Shown here piece after piece: positions 35,531-46,059 of a stretch of 64,000 nt of DNA. Position numbers and translations under genes: made by a program. Position 1 is the first letter of the stretch. Every line of letters begins with the position of its first letter. Origin of the DNA: Isoetes taiwanensis (taxonomy: Eukaryota; Streptophyta; Lycopodiopsida; Isoetales; Isoetaceae); assembly GCA_021234155.1 (NCBI GenBank), contig JAJEKV010000092.1:2492561-2556560 (forward strand), given 5' to 3'. The notes below the pieces were generated by a model. It saw only the letters and a list, made by a program, of their open reading frames with translations. It was not told the origin of the DNA and ran no database searches.

Positions 35531-38344
35531 TTATTATAACTTTTTATGGGATGTAGCATGAGGATCAATGCAAAATATCTTGTGCCTGTCTTTTCCAATT
35601 ATACTCCAGCTGCCTCCTTCTTTTCTTACTGAGAATTCACTATTTAGTCCAAAGGGCAACAATTTTGATGTTAGATTAAAGTTAGAACATTGTAACTACA
35701 TGGTTGATCTCATTGGTCATGTTAGATGGTTATTCAAGCTACATCTTTAGTCTGCTACTCATTAAAAAGTAGACAAGTGCAATAGATCTTCGTATTTAGA
35801 TAGATCAGCTAGAACAAATGATGGTCTTCAGTATCTGCACATTGAAATTATGCATTATGCACACGGCTCAAATCTTGTTGAATAAGCTTGCAAGGGGAGG
35901 ATGATTGTTAGAAAGCTATTTGCTCCATTCATATACCTGCAAGTTGCACCTTACGTTTATAACATATGTAGATTGTAATTATTTGAATACTATTGCTATA
36001 ACATCTTTCTTATTGAGAACATTACAGTTAAATCTTTAAAATTGGAAAAAATAGGGCCTCTACAGTGTCTACAAAGCTCTTTGTACCCTAGTCTCTAGAT
36101 CATAATGGAAGCCTTTAAGAGCAGGGGTACTGTATTATAGCTGCATATGTCCAACATTAATAGGTTAAAGGCTCTTCCACATTAACGAGTCCTCTTCTTC
36201 ATTTCCATTCTACATTGACCACATGGGGTTGCACATGTAGTCATGAAGGTATCTGATTTTGTAGCACTATTATAGATCCAACTAAAACATGTGTCGACAA
36301 AAGGATGCAATTTACAACATTAAAAATCAGTTCAAATCTTCCTATCATATTTCAGAGTCTTAAATAAGACCAAGAGGCATCATAACTAGCAAAAAGTCAA
36401 CATTATAAGCAGGTATAAAAGGCATCAACTGCAGATTCACTGGCCATAACTTTCAAGATCAGGAAATATATGAAGACTTAGACATACATACTGCGAGATA
36501 ATATATTGCAAAGCTCACTTTTATACTTTAAACTATTATACTGTTAGCACGATCTCAACACTACCAGCAGCAGCCTGTCTCAATAACTTGTTTGATAGTA
36601 AAGAACCATCTACTCTGAGTTATAGTAGATAGATAGATAGATAGATAGTAGATAGGTAGATAGGTAGGTAGGTAGATGAGTTTTTACGTCTGTGGAAGCC
36701 CAAGCAAGTTATGGGATGGTATATTCAAATGGTGACAACCCAACAAAACTTGGGGACTAAGCCCCAGTATAACAATATGGAAAAAAAGAAATATAAATAA
36801 GATGAAATAAGATTCAATGCTTGTTGAGGCAGCTAGAGGTAATCCAACCAGGGGTGAGAGGCCGGTCTCGCACTCGATGGATTCACGAATAACAAAAAGG
36901 ATATGCCATCTGTGTTCACGAGGTGGCCAAAAACACCCCTGGTATACTGACTTATGAAAGCTAATTTAACTCCTAAAGTATATAGTTTATCCCAAATAAT
37001 GGTGAAAAAAACCCTTAATGGTAAGTACGCCAAAGTAAAATGGTCCAAAAAGCCCCCTATAGTTGAACTCACATGTTCTGCATGCCCATCAAACTGCCAT
37101 ATTTATATACTAAACATTTCTTTTGCAATCTCAGTTCTCGAGCCTTACATAGCTCGTTAGGCCTTCCATAGAGCTCCGAGGTGACTTCCATGCTGTAAAA
37201 CATATGATCGGTCCTATCATGTATGAAAATGCACCAAAATATGTCGGGGCTAATTCGACCTATACCAAACCATTTAACTGCATCAATGCTACAGGTTCTC
37301 AAGTGCATGGCACGTATGAAGAAGTGTTCCGCTTCCTCTGTATCCGTGCAATCGCCGGTCTTAGTCACTCCTACTATATATAGGTTCAAGCCTCTGGTTT
37401 GTTTTAGTCGATCTGTATTTAATTCTTGTACACCATCCTGCACCTCTGCCCCTATCTGTATCTCCATGTCCTCCATTTGTGTGCACTATCTCGTATCTAG
37501 CCTATGAGTTACGTCTGATCTGCTGCATTGACGGAAAGCCTGGTATGAAAGTGCAATATTGAAAGAGTTTAATTGGTGAAAAAATGGAGCAAATGGGACT
37601 TCTGGGGGACCAAAAGGGAAGAAAAATGGGCAGGAATGGGGCCGCCACTGCAACACAAGATGGTAAAATGGAGGAAAGAATGGTGACTAATTTCTGTATA
37701 GGGTTGGAATGAATGCTGTGAGCAGAGGTGCAGAGGTAGAGGGAAGGATCGACAGGGCCGAGATGAAGAAGATTAAATGTGAGGGGACAAGGTACTGATC
37801 TACATGCCCAAGATATGATCTGTCGAATTTGCCATAGCCCGAAGGACTACGAGGGAAAATGCAAGCTTAGGGGTTTCTCGCTACAACGAAGAGTTGTGTT
37901 GTAGGGCTGTGCTTCTTATGGGGGAGATAGACGATAGTTCCAACCTAATTTTTTCAGCCCTACACTTTCGTAAATCAAGATTCAATGGTTTAAGATAAGT
38001 CCATGTCAATTTTTAGAACACGTGGATAGCCTAGGCTTTCAGATAAGTTGACACTCAAGGTAGGGTTGTTGCGTTAAAAATACATTGAATACTAGCACTT
38101 TGTTTGGAGAAAGTAAACTATCCTATTGATTTTAAATGTGTTATTTAGTTTCTTGATTCGCCATCCGAGAAAGTGAGGTCATTTGTATTAAGTTTTTTAT
38201 TCACACAAGACAGAGGTCTTCTCTTCATAGAATAATAGGGAAAAAAATGATTGGCACATCCTTTTCGATTGAAATAACAGGGTTCCAAAAAAAGAAAATG
38301 AAAATTGCATGAGCCCCATTTTAATGTAATGCGTCTTTTCTATT
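35531..38344. other. Intergenic DNA with a second retroposon tail and a microsatellite
   Basis: At 36625-36780 a (TAGA)n/(TAGG)n run is followed by TTTTTACGTCTGTGGAAGCC and AACTTGGGGACTAAGCCCC. It resembles the reverse complement of a LINE 3' end of another family with a tetranucleotide tail. A 135-aa minus-strand frame (37069-37476) is noted separately. No other gene is seen. Confidence 0.5.
37069..37476 (-). CDS. Unrecognised 135-aa open frame
   Basis: The frame starts MEDMEIQIGAEVQDGVQELN and has mixed, protein-like composition with several Cys and His residues (DCTDTEEAEHFF, WFGIGRISPDIFW). I recognise no domain. There is no supporting splice or promoter context and the flanks are repeat-rich, so it may be a transposon remnant or chance. 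Confidence 0.25.
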   Translation of the reverse strand: MEDMEIQIGAEVQDGVQELNTDRLKQTRGLNLYIVGVTKTGDCTDTEEAEHFFIRAMHLRTCSIDAVKWFGIGRISPDIFWCIFIHDRTDHMFYSMEVTSELYGRPNELCKARELRLQKKCLVYKYGSLMGMQNM

Positions 38345-38481
38345 CTTCCTCCAGATCCACAAGAAGTGGCTCCTTAGCTTTGGATGGTTCGTGATAGTGT
38401 CAAGAAGGAGCAATTAGTGCATTCGATGTACATTGTTCTGCTTCATCCTGAAGCGTTATCTCCATCACCAAAATGGTCTTT
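38345..38481 (+). pseudogene. Degenerate LINE ORF2 piece left of element E1
   Basis: A plus-strand frame reads WMVRDSVKKEQLVHSMYIVL then PKWSLVILELHQKAVW once E1 and one TSD are removed, continuing at 53894. The right-hand part has a zinc-binding RT C-terminal domain, so E1 landed in an older LINE of a different family. Confidence 0.5.
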
Positions 38482-39143
38482 TGATGTGGTGGTGCTCGGG
38501 GGAGCGGCTCAGGCCCAACGCATCTGGAATTAATACTTAAAGCTAGCAATTAGTTTGTCAAGGGTAGTACACTTATTAAATTATGATGGGTCAAGGTCGA
38601 TAATTTATTTTAAGTTATAAACCATTGAAAGCTTAAAATTTATAATAGTAGATGGCTGATAATGGGTCGCGAACCCAGCAGACGAAATTCGGCCGATACT
38701 GCATCAGAGCCAAAGAAGGCTCCCGGATCTTGAAGAAAAGGTTGATTTGATGCTGTAAAAGGTTGAATCTCAGATATTTTTGGTTGATCCTCTGTTATTA
38801 GTGATTAATCACCTTTTTGAAAGATCCTTTTGAACAGAAAAAGGTTATTCCAGAAATAGGTAGATCTGTGCCTATAAAACGCAACTGTTCCTCTTATCTT
38901 AGCATAGAGTCTTCGGTTGAATCCTGAGCAAAGTCTTCTGCCTTGCCTGCAGTCATAGTTGGTTGAATCTGTTCTTTGAGTTTGAAATCTTGGATGCAGT
39001 TGTGGAGGCAAGATAACGATTTCTTGCTAAGCCTGGCCCGGTTGGGTGGAGAGCATAGCCGTGAAGGCTGGATCTTTAAAGTTTTTGTTGGTTGTTTACA
39101 TTCTTTGATTCTTGTTTTGCTGTAAAACCTTGCAGCCGTATCA
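38482..39143 (+). repeat. E1 5' LTR
   Basis: 662 bp, starting TGATGTGGTGGTGCTCGG and ending GCAGCCGTATCA. It matches both E2 LTRs and the LTR at 53222-53888. Confidence 0.93.
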
Positions 39144-39147
39144 ATTT

Positions 39148-39159
39148 TGGTATCAGAGC
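39148..39159 (+). promoter_or_regulatory. E1 primer binding site
   Basis: TGGTATCAGAGC, complementary to initiator tRNA-Met, four bases after the 5' LTR. Confidence 0.92.
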
Positions 39160-39184
39160 ATCTTATTTTGAAAACCTCTGAACA

Positions 39185-40384
39185 ATGTCTACCAATCGCT
39201 TCGGCGTACCTGATCATCAGTATACCCAGGTTATGAGCAATGCCAGCTACATAGCAGACCAAATGGTTATTTCTCCTTCTACCAATCCCGCAGAGCGTCA
39301 AAGGCAACTGGAATACCTGTGTCTGGCATATAAATTTTTACCTGAGCCTTCTGTGCAAACGAATGTACAGCCAAATCCACCCAGTCCGCCTCCAGAATCC
39401 TCTTGTAAATGGCTAGAGAAAGTTGCAGGTTTGCCTACCTTCTCTGGAGAAAAGAGAAACCCGCCTACTGTCTTTAGATTCCTCTCTACATGGGAAAGTT
39501 ATTTTGAATTGGTAAAAGCTACCGAAAAGCAGAAGCTGCAGGCCATGGACAAATATCTGACAGATATGGCAAGAACATGGTGGCAAGGAAGAAAAAGAAT
39601 AGACCCAAAGATTTTAACATGGAAGAACTTTAAAGAAGCTTTTGAAGGTTACAATTTGGCAGCTAATTACCATAATGATGTCAAATGAGAATGAGACTTA
39701 TTCAAGCAAGGTGACAACGAATCAGTTTATCAGTACACATCGAAATTCCAGTATTTGTCCACTCAAATGGATGGGTTAACTGAGAAGGAATTGTTACGAA
39801 AATATAGAGCGGGACTTAAAAATTCCTTGTATGCAGAATTATGTTTTATAGATCCTCGGACTTTGGAAGAAGCAACAAAGAAAGCTATAGCTGCAGAAAG
39901 GAAGTTAAATCCTGATTTTATAAACTGCAGTATATGGGAAGGACACCCTGAGGACAAAGGCAATGACAAGACAAGCACTGAAAAAGCGAGCAATAGCAAG
40001 AATTCTGATAAGGGAAATAAAAGATATAGAGCAAGTGTGGGTGATAATCAAGACCAAGCTCAGAAAGCAAAGTGGGATAATCAGTCTGACAGATCTTCAT
40101 TCAAGAAAAGTGGGTGTTATTACTGCGGAGGACCACATCTTAAGGTAGACTGCCCGAAGTTAAATGCAAAAAGAGATCAGAATGACCGAGGCAATAAGGA
40201 AGAACGAAGGGAATCAGGCAGAGCTGAGTATAGATCAAATCCTCGTTCCAGCAGACCTCCGGCCCAAATGCCTCAGTTGGAAGAGCAAACGGCTGAGCCA
40301 AGTGCCAAAACGAATAAACAAGTAACTTTTGCCGACGAAGTGCAAAAGCAAAGGGGGAAACTGCAAATTGCCTATTTGAAATAG
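39185..40384 (+). pseudogene. E1 gag, in-frame stops
   Basis: One continuous frame of about 400 codons starting MSTNRFGVPDHQYTQ. It contains the gag core (WLEKVAGLPTFSGEKRN, STWESYFELVK, MARTWWQG, WKNFKEAFEGYN), then VK*E*DLFKQGDNESVYQY, MDGLTEKELLRKYRAG, a CYYCGGPHLKVDC knuckle and a Lys/Glu-rich tail. Two TGA codons (39686-39688 and 39692-39694) interrupt it; the second is also present in E2. Gag packages the RNA; no enzyme is encoded, so mobility depended on another element. Confidence 0.88.
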
Positions 40385-40646
40385 GTTGTTAAATGGTAGC
40401 TCCATGAAGGAGAATAGGGTAAATTTTTAAGGTTTAAATACAACAATTATGTTTGCAGCATAGATGTTGGTTTAATTGTTCATTATTAAAGTATATATAA
40501 AAAAACTTTTAGCCTTAAGGGCTGGATCAATTTTTAGCCTAAAGGGTGGACTTGAATATTTCTGATTGTGCACTCAATCAGGGTTGCAACCATGGACTTG
40601 GTTGTGGTAGATATTTCTAGTTGTGGATTCAACTAGGGTTGCAATG

Positions 40647-42236
40647 TGTGACGTCCCACGTATTTATACGGTATACATATAAATATACTGACACGCCACC
40701 ATGGGGTATTTTAACCTAGGGGGTTGACCTAAAAGGGATTAATTTAGCTATGCTAAATTAATTATTAAAGGATCATTACCTATAATTAAGGAAATAGCAT
40801 TTAATTAACTCAATTAAGTTAATTGATTACTTAGGAAGGTGCCACCTGGCCAAATTCGATTGGCCAGCATGGGAATGCTAATTTGGGGTATCAACATGGA
40901 ACCCTCATCCCAGTTGACCCCAAAATCGAGCCAAGAGGAGGAGCAACTGAGCTCCCAAGTTGCTGAAGCTGTTGCTGAACACCCAAGTTGCTGAAGCTGT
41001 TGCCAAGCACCCAAGTCTTAGAAGATGGAGGCACCCCATGATAATGGATCAAGTCGAAACTTAGGTTAGTGGATAATCTAGTTTGACATCTCTAAGGCTA
41101 GCGCATCAGTCAAGTTCTCTGAGTCTTCTCTGGTTGTTCTTTCTTTGATATTTAGGATTACATTTCAATTATGGATTATGTTTATTATGAATGGATGGAT
41201 GAATCTATGACAGTATCTCTGTTAGCCTTCCGTAAAGCAGGGATTAGAGGGGGGTAGAGACCTCTGTGCCTTATGCTTTAGTATGCTCCTAGTAGCTCCT
41301 TTAATTCCCAATTAATGCGGCCTGTGTACAAGAGACCACCGAGTCGTGGATGCTATGGAATTACTTAGCACCATAGAAGGGACGCAGATGGTGAAGTGGG
41401 GGTGGGGTCTTGCGGGGAACATAAAAGGCTCACAGGACTCTTACAATGGGCTAGGCGATGATAGCCGGTCACGAGGGGCGGGTATGGGTCCGACACTCCC
41501 CGGGTGTAGAGGTGTGACCCATATGGGGTATCGCACTTTGAAGATAAAGTTAGGGGAGTAGGTCGGGTACGGATGCGGGGTCGGCTGATGTGGCGTATTC
41601 TCTAGCTCACCCATGGAACCGCTGTGATCCTGGAAGGGGACACCTCCCTGACCTGCCTCATCGGACCAGGACCTCATGAACCCTGGAGTAGGCTCGAAGG
41701 GTGATACCTTGAGTCTGCATTTCCGGAAGGTTATAGTGATGCCATAGCATGATTCGACTCATCTGCAAAGTGTGCACGGGAGGGGCGGATGGAGTGGACA
41801 ACCCTAGCCGATGTTCTATGCCAGCCAACGCCATGCCAAGATTCGGTCTGCTGATCTCCTGAGACCTAGCCGTCAGTCGACCCTCACTGGAGTCTGAGCC
41901 GGGGTAGAACCATGAGTTTGGGGTGTTTTCTCTAGTATTAAATGTATCCTCTCTGTTGTTATCAGTTGGATGGATGTGCCACCCTTCGTGGTGGTCTTTA
42001 TGATATGATTATGATGTATGCTAACCTTGTATTCACGCTTCCGCGACATAGGAGCCCCATTGAAGGCGTGGGCCAAATGACCCCTCTGTGTCCTTCACTC
42101 GAGCATCTTTTCATAGATGGCCCGAGTTAGACGGAGGGCCCTGCTCATGGCGAGATGGGTGCCATGGAAGGGGAAAGTCCCCGTATGTATACGGCCGAGC
42201 GTCGTATATGTTCTGGGAGCGTCACACAATGGATTT
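40647..42236 (+). repeat. Gypsy element G, LTR 1
   Basis: A 1590-bp LTR with 7-bp inverted ends TGTGACG...CGTCACA. It is flanked on both sides by CAATG (40642-40646 and 42237-42241), so locally it has the structure of a solo LTR. It is not followed by a primer binding site. Near its 5' end is a palindrome, TATTTATAC around GGTATAC. It aligns with LTR 2 over the whole length with scattered differences. Confidence 0.92.
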
Positions 42237-42677
42237 GATTGTGGTAGATATTTCTAGTTGTGGATTTAACTAGGGTTGCAACCATGGATTTGGTTGCGGT
42301 AGATATTTCTAGTTGAGGATTCAACTAGGATTGCAGCCATGGATTTGGTTGTGTTAAACTTGCCATATAATTCCTTGATCGAGGACGATCAATCCCGGGA
42401 AGGGGAGGAATTGATATGGTGGCGCTCGGGGGAGCGGCTCAGGCCCAACGCATCTGGAATTAATACTTAAAGCTAGCAATTAATTTGTCAAGGATAGCAC
42501 ACTTATTAAATTATGATGGGTCAAGGTCGGTAATTTATTTTAAGTTATAAACCATTGAAAGCTTAAAATTTATAATAGTAGAGTCATGGCTGATAACGGG
42601 TCGCGAACTTAGTAGACGAAATTCGACCGATACTGCATCAGAGCCAAAGAAGGCTCCCCGATCTTGAAGAAAAGGTC
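42237..42677 (+). repeat. Duplicated E1 tail and partial E1 LTR
   Basis: This stretch has minisatellite units, the purine tract (GGGAAGGGGAGGAAT) and the first ~266 bp of an E LTR (from TGATATGGTGGCGCTCGG at 42412). It repeats the sequence that follows LTR 2 at 53037-53487. At about 42677 (GAAGAAAAGGTCAAT) it breaks into the coding sequence of the gypsy element. It replaces what should be the primer site and leader of G. Confidence 0.92.
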
Positions 42678-43378
42678 AATCACAGAGGGCAACTCACTTG
42701 ACAGAGGAAGCTGCTAAACTTCGTGAAGATACCCTCCGTGCACAGCAAGTGGAACAGGAGCAAGGGAAAAGAATGCAAGATGACGCGGAGCGGATAGCCA
42801 GAGAAGCAACCGAGTCAGTTAAGGAGCGGCTTAGGAAAGAAGAGCAGGAACGGAATCGTCTAGATAGACAAGACATGCCACCTCCGAGTAATCCTTTTTT
42901 CCACCAAAAGCGAAAGAGTACGGCCCGTAAGTCGGGTGCTCAGTACAAGGATCAACTCAAGACTCGGGGTGGGGTCACTAAGGATGCAGGGGACAATCAG
43001 CGGGATGAAATCATCCGAAAGGCCCGGCATCCAAGGACAGCAGGGAAAACTATTCCTGGAGCCCCGCCGCAACCAAAGAGAAAGCATCGGTACAAACCAG
43101 GTACGGTGGCACTGCGGGAGATACGGAAGTACCAGAAGTCCACTGACTTTCTGCTACGCAAACTTCCTTTCCAATGCCTGGTCCGGGAAATCGCCCAAGA
43201 ATATAAGACGGATCTGCGGTTTCAGGTACATGCAGTCCTGGCGCTTCAGGAAGCGGCCGAAGCTTATCTGGTGGCCCTCTTTGGGGATGCCAATTTATGT
43301 GCCATTCATGCTAAAAGTGTCACGATAATGCCGAAGGGTCTTCAGTTAGCACGCCGGATCCGTGGGGAACGACCGTGA
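42678..43378 (+). CDS. Histone H3 fused to a coiled coil, 5'-truncated, inside gypsy element G
   Basis: The C-terminal 97 residues (130-226, counting from the TTG at 42698) are histone H3: [62 protein letters not shown] and [16 protein letters not shown]. Loop 1 has canonical length, so it is not CENH3. The tail is diverged and longer, but KSTARKSG recalls the K9 region of H3. Residues 1-60 are a charged coiled coil. Visible differences from canonical H3 include Cys for Arg in the LPFQR motif, Gly for Glu in LFEDTN and Ser for Arg in HAKRVT. The frame is open but has no ATG until 42773, and is open leftward to the rearrangement junction, so the native protein was longer. Gag and pol of a chromovirus follow downstream. 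Confidence 0.95.
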
Positions 43379-43692
43379 GGATGTAAACTTGCAAGATGTA
43401 TATACTTTTCTGTGTATCAATTTAAAAACTAAGTTTTTGACTCGTCTTTCTACATTGTAACAATCAAATTTCTTTTCTTATTGATATTACTATTTAAGAT
43501 TCCGAGAAGAATAAAATAGTAATAATAATAATAAAAGAAAAACTTAAAAAAAAAAACAAAGAAAATATAATATAATTAGCTGGCGCATCAAACTCCGTGC
43601 CTCAATAGTTAAAAGTCAGATTCACTTTAAGTTTTTTATTTCCTTCAATCTTCCTTTCCGTTTCGCTCCTCCTTCTTGCTCTCTTCTTTGCC
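43379..43692 (+). other. Spacer between H3 fusion and next coding unit
   Basis: AT-rich, with an A-rich run at 43530-43570 and a pyrimidine-rich stretch before the ATG at 43693. It looks like untranslated or promoter-type sequence; no coding frame is seen. Confidence 0.5.
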
Positions 43693-45101
43693 ATGGATTA
43701 TGAGGGACGTTTTGCCTGGTACATGGGAGGCGAGCAGTGGGATCCTCAGGTTCCCTATCCTCTTCTGATCCCCTGCTGCAGTGCAGGGTTGATCTTATCG
43801 ACAATATGCGGGCACACCCTCATTATGATGAGTTCCTCGAGTTTTACAACGAGGAAATCTTACCGCAGGCAGAACTCTTGGGCGAACCGCCTCAGCCCTA
43901 TCTCCACAGGGACATCTTATGGCAGATGTTTGGGGATGACCATCATGGTGATGCTATACTTAGAGGCATTGTTCGACGTGCAAAGCATGCCCCTATTTTT
44001 TATCGTGGACCTAATCAGCTTTATTTTGAGTCCCAGTTTGCCCTTGCCCTTATCATGGACAGATATATTGAAAGTAGCGACACGCCCTTAGAGCAAACCA
44101 AAGCTCCCCTTTCCCCAGATCCTGAGGAGGATGAACAGATAAGCTATGACGATTTTGTAAGATGGAAGAAGTTGGCCGCAGAGAAGCCTTTACCTCGTAG
44201 TAAGGGCCAAGCACTTGTCGGCTTGAGTTCACTTCCTACTATAAAGGTTGGGGATCAGGATTATTTGTTACTGAGTGATATTCAATGGGCATACCAGCAT
44301 ATCGCCAACAAGGGCAAGCAAAAGACGGCTCATCTCCTTTATGAGTTGGCCGAGTATTGTCAAGGTCAAGATGACTTCATGGATTACTCTCGACCCGTCT
44401 ACCTGCCGGAGATACACCGACTGCTCAATTATCATCCCCTTGATATTAAGACCGTCAACACTCTATTGTCGCTACGACAGTTAATGATCCAGAGTGTTCC
44501 TTCAACAATTCCTGAGTCGGCTTTCCACGCTACGGCCCCACATGTTCCTAACATCAACGATGTCGTAGTCAAGATGGAAGATGACCCAACTACTGAAGAT
44601 CTATGTGATGAAAGCCAGTACGCTCAGGAGGAGAAAGAATTTGTTAAGGAAGAGGAACTGCCGCAGAACTTTGAATCTGAGTTGGCTTCCTTAACCCATC
44701 CGACTGTTGCGGGGTTGAAATGCCATATTACCCGGTTCTTCTTGTCGACTTTTACAAGCAGGCAAGTGCTCTTCTTTGCCAAAGCAATTGCGCCAGAAGC
44801 TGAGGCGGCTGTATGGGCACTTAGGGCACTTTCTACAATAGCCGGCCATAAGAAGTTACCCACTAACCTGGAGCAGGTCATCCTCGTAAATCACGATCTG
44901 GCCATTGCGGTGTTTGACCACGATATCGGCTCTTGGATGAACTTGAGTCTACTGGTTGCAGCGCCATTAGCTACAAATGTTCCTCCAGAGATAGCTTCGT
45001 CAGCTGCTTCATCAATTAGTCCTAGTGTGTTACTTCTTCAGCACCGACCTGAGCCTGAGTTTGATACCCAAGTGCAAGATGGAGCAGGGCCAACCTCTTA
45101 G
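43693..45101 (+). CDS. Accessory protein with H2B-like and H2A-like regions, inside gypsy element G
   Basis: The native start is probably ATG 43693 (MDYEGRFAWYMGGEQWDPQ), with a one-base frameshift near 43760 into the long frame that ends at 45101 (454 residues from 43737). Residues 325-402 align with the histone H2A fold over its full length with about one gap: AGL at the start, a TIAGH matching ELAGN of helix 2, and VILVNHDLAI matching RIVPRHIQLAI. Residues 175-250 resemble H2B: NKGKQKTAHLLYELAEY for helix 2, then RPVYLPEIHRLL and HPLDIKTV matching KPTITSREIQ and LPGELAKHAV. An acidic linker (270-315) separates them. The first 150 residues are unassigned. The basic histone tails are absent. 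An alternative is a chance helical resemblance. Confidence 0.55.
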
Positions 45102-45317
45102 TTCTAGATTTTATCAGACATTGTACTCAGTTCTATGTAATTTTTGGGTTGGCATTTCCTTTAATTAGCCATCATACAATATATATGTTATTTTCTTATG
45201 CTTTATGATTAGTGTATCGTTGAGTACAACTAAATTGTGTCCCTATGATACTTGTTATCTCTTTTAGAGTTGGAGTATAAGAAATTGTTCAATGTTGTAT
45301 ATTCATTCTTACCGTCT
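45102..45317 (+). other. Spacer between accessory coding units
   Basis: AT-rich non-coding sequence ending in a CTTACCGTCTTGCAG stretch that would serve as a splice acceptor for the next unit. No primer site or repeat is seen. Confidence 0.4.
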
Positions 45318-45779
45318 TGCAGACGAGGAACTCGAAGAATTTGAGGAAAGAATCACCAACGAAATACGAAGGGACGATCCGGGACCTCCCGACCAAGACT
45401 ACGGTATGGGGAGTATCCAGACCGGGATGATGACTACGAAGCGGAGGAGCCCGTGGAAGAAGGAGAGCCTTATGATTCAACTAAAGGCTTGCAAATAGTC
45501 AACATTCTCCGTGAACGTGCTTTCGAACATCTACAACAAACTCTCCGTCGTACCTGGGATTACTGGGATATGACCAGGCACGAGGCTTTTGCTGACGCCA
45601 ATGACCATTTATGGCAGATCTTTTATGCGCTAAGAAGCCTCTTCAATCTCCTTATCATTAGCCCCACATTAGACTACCAGCACGTTATCATCCAGGCATG
45701 GGCTCGCTACAAGGTGGTCAGGGCCGTACGGGAGAGCGTTCGCTACTCTATCCTGCAGTACCCTTTTGCGCAGCCTTAG
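45318..45779 (+). CDS. Acidic accessory protein with an H4-like region, inside gypsy element G
   Basis: Two frames joined by a one-base shift near 45405 give an acidic N-terminus (DEELEEFEERITNEI, then DRDDDYEAEEPVEEGEPYD) and a helical C-terminal part to the stop at 45777-45779. The stretch from HLQQTLRR to QAWARYK can be laid on histone H4 helices 1-3: RR in helix 1, DHLWQIFYAL against GVLKIFLENV, and PTLDYQHVII against KTVTAMDVVY. Two short gaps are needed. Identity is low, and the acidic rather than basic N-terminus is unlike H4, so this is a hypothesis supported mainly by its position beside the H3 and H2A-like units. A CAG acceptor precedes DEELEEF, so splicing from upstream is possible. 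Confidence 0.4.
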
Positions 45780-46059
45780 GCCTAATCTCTTTAGTTTTCT
45801 TTTATGCCTAAGTATGTGTTGACTAAAAGTTGTCTAATGTACAGCCTTATGGCTAAATATGTGTGTAATCACTACTTTTGTATGGTATGACCTTAAGTTT
45901 TGTTAAAGATACATTTCCCATGTAACTGCTACTTTGACGTTATAATAAAGATCTTTTCTTTCACTCTCTTGGACTGTCTTTATTATTATTCCCTAGCATT
46001 ACTTAAAATGGTCTTCTTTGTGACACGTGGTATCACGATAATTCTCCTTATACCTTCTT
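45780..46059 (+). other. Spacer before gag, with polyadenylation-like signal
   Basis: AT-rich, with ATAATAAAGATC at 45938-45950 that could end a transcript of the accessory units. No coding frame is seen. Confidence 0.4.

Noticed and set aside
42678-43378. Centromeric H3 (CENH3) carried by a centromeric retrotransposon
   Set aside because: Loop 1 has canonical length and the core is close to replicative H3; CENH3 normally has a longer loop 1 and diverged helix 1.
43737-44150. Another histone fold in the first 110 residues of the accessory protein
   Set aside because: The helices did not align with any core histone in a convincing register.
42678-45779. Endogenous giant-virus insertion as source of the histone-like genes
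   Set aside because: No viral genes such as major capsid protein, DNA polymerase or A32 ATPase are seen, and the block is followed directly by gag-pol. It remains possible as an ultimate origin of the genes.
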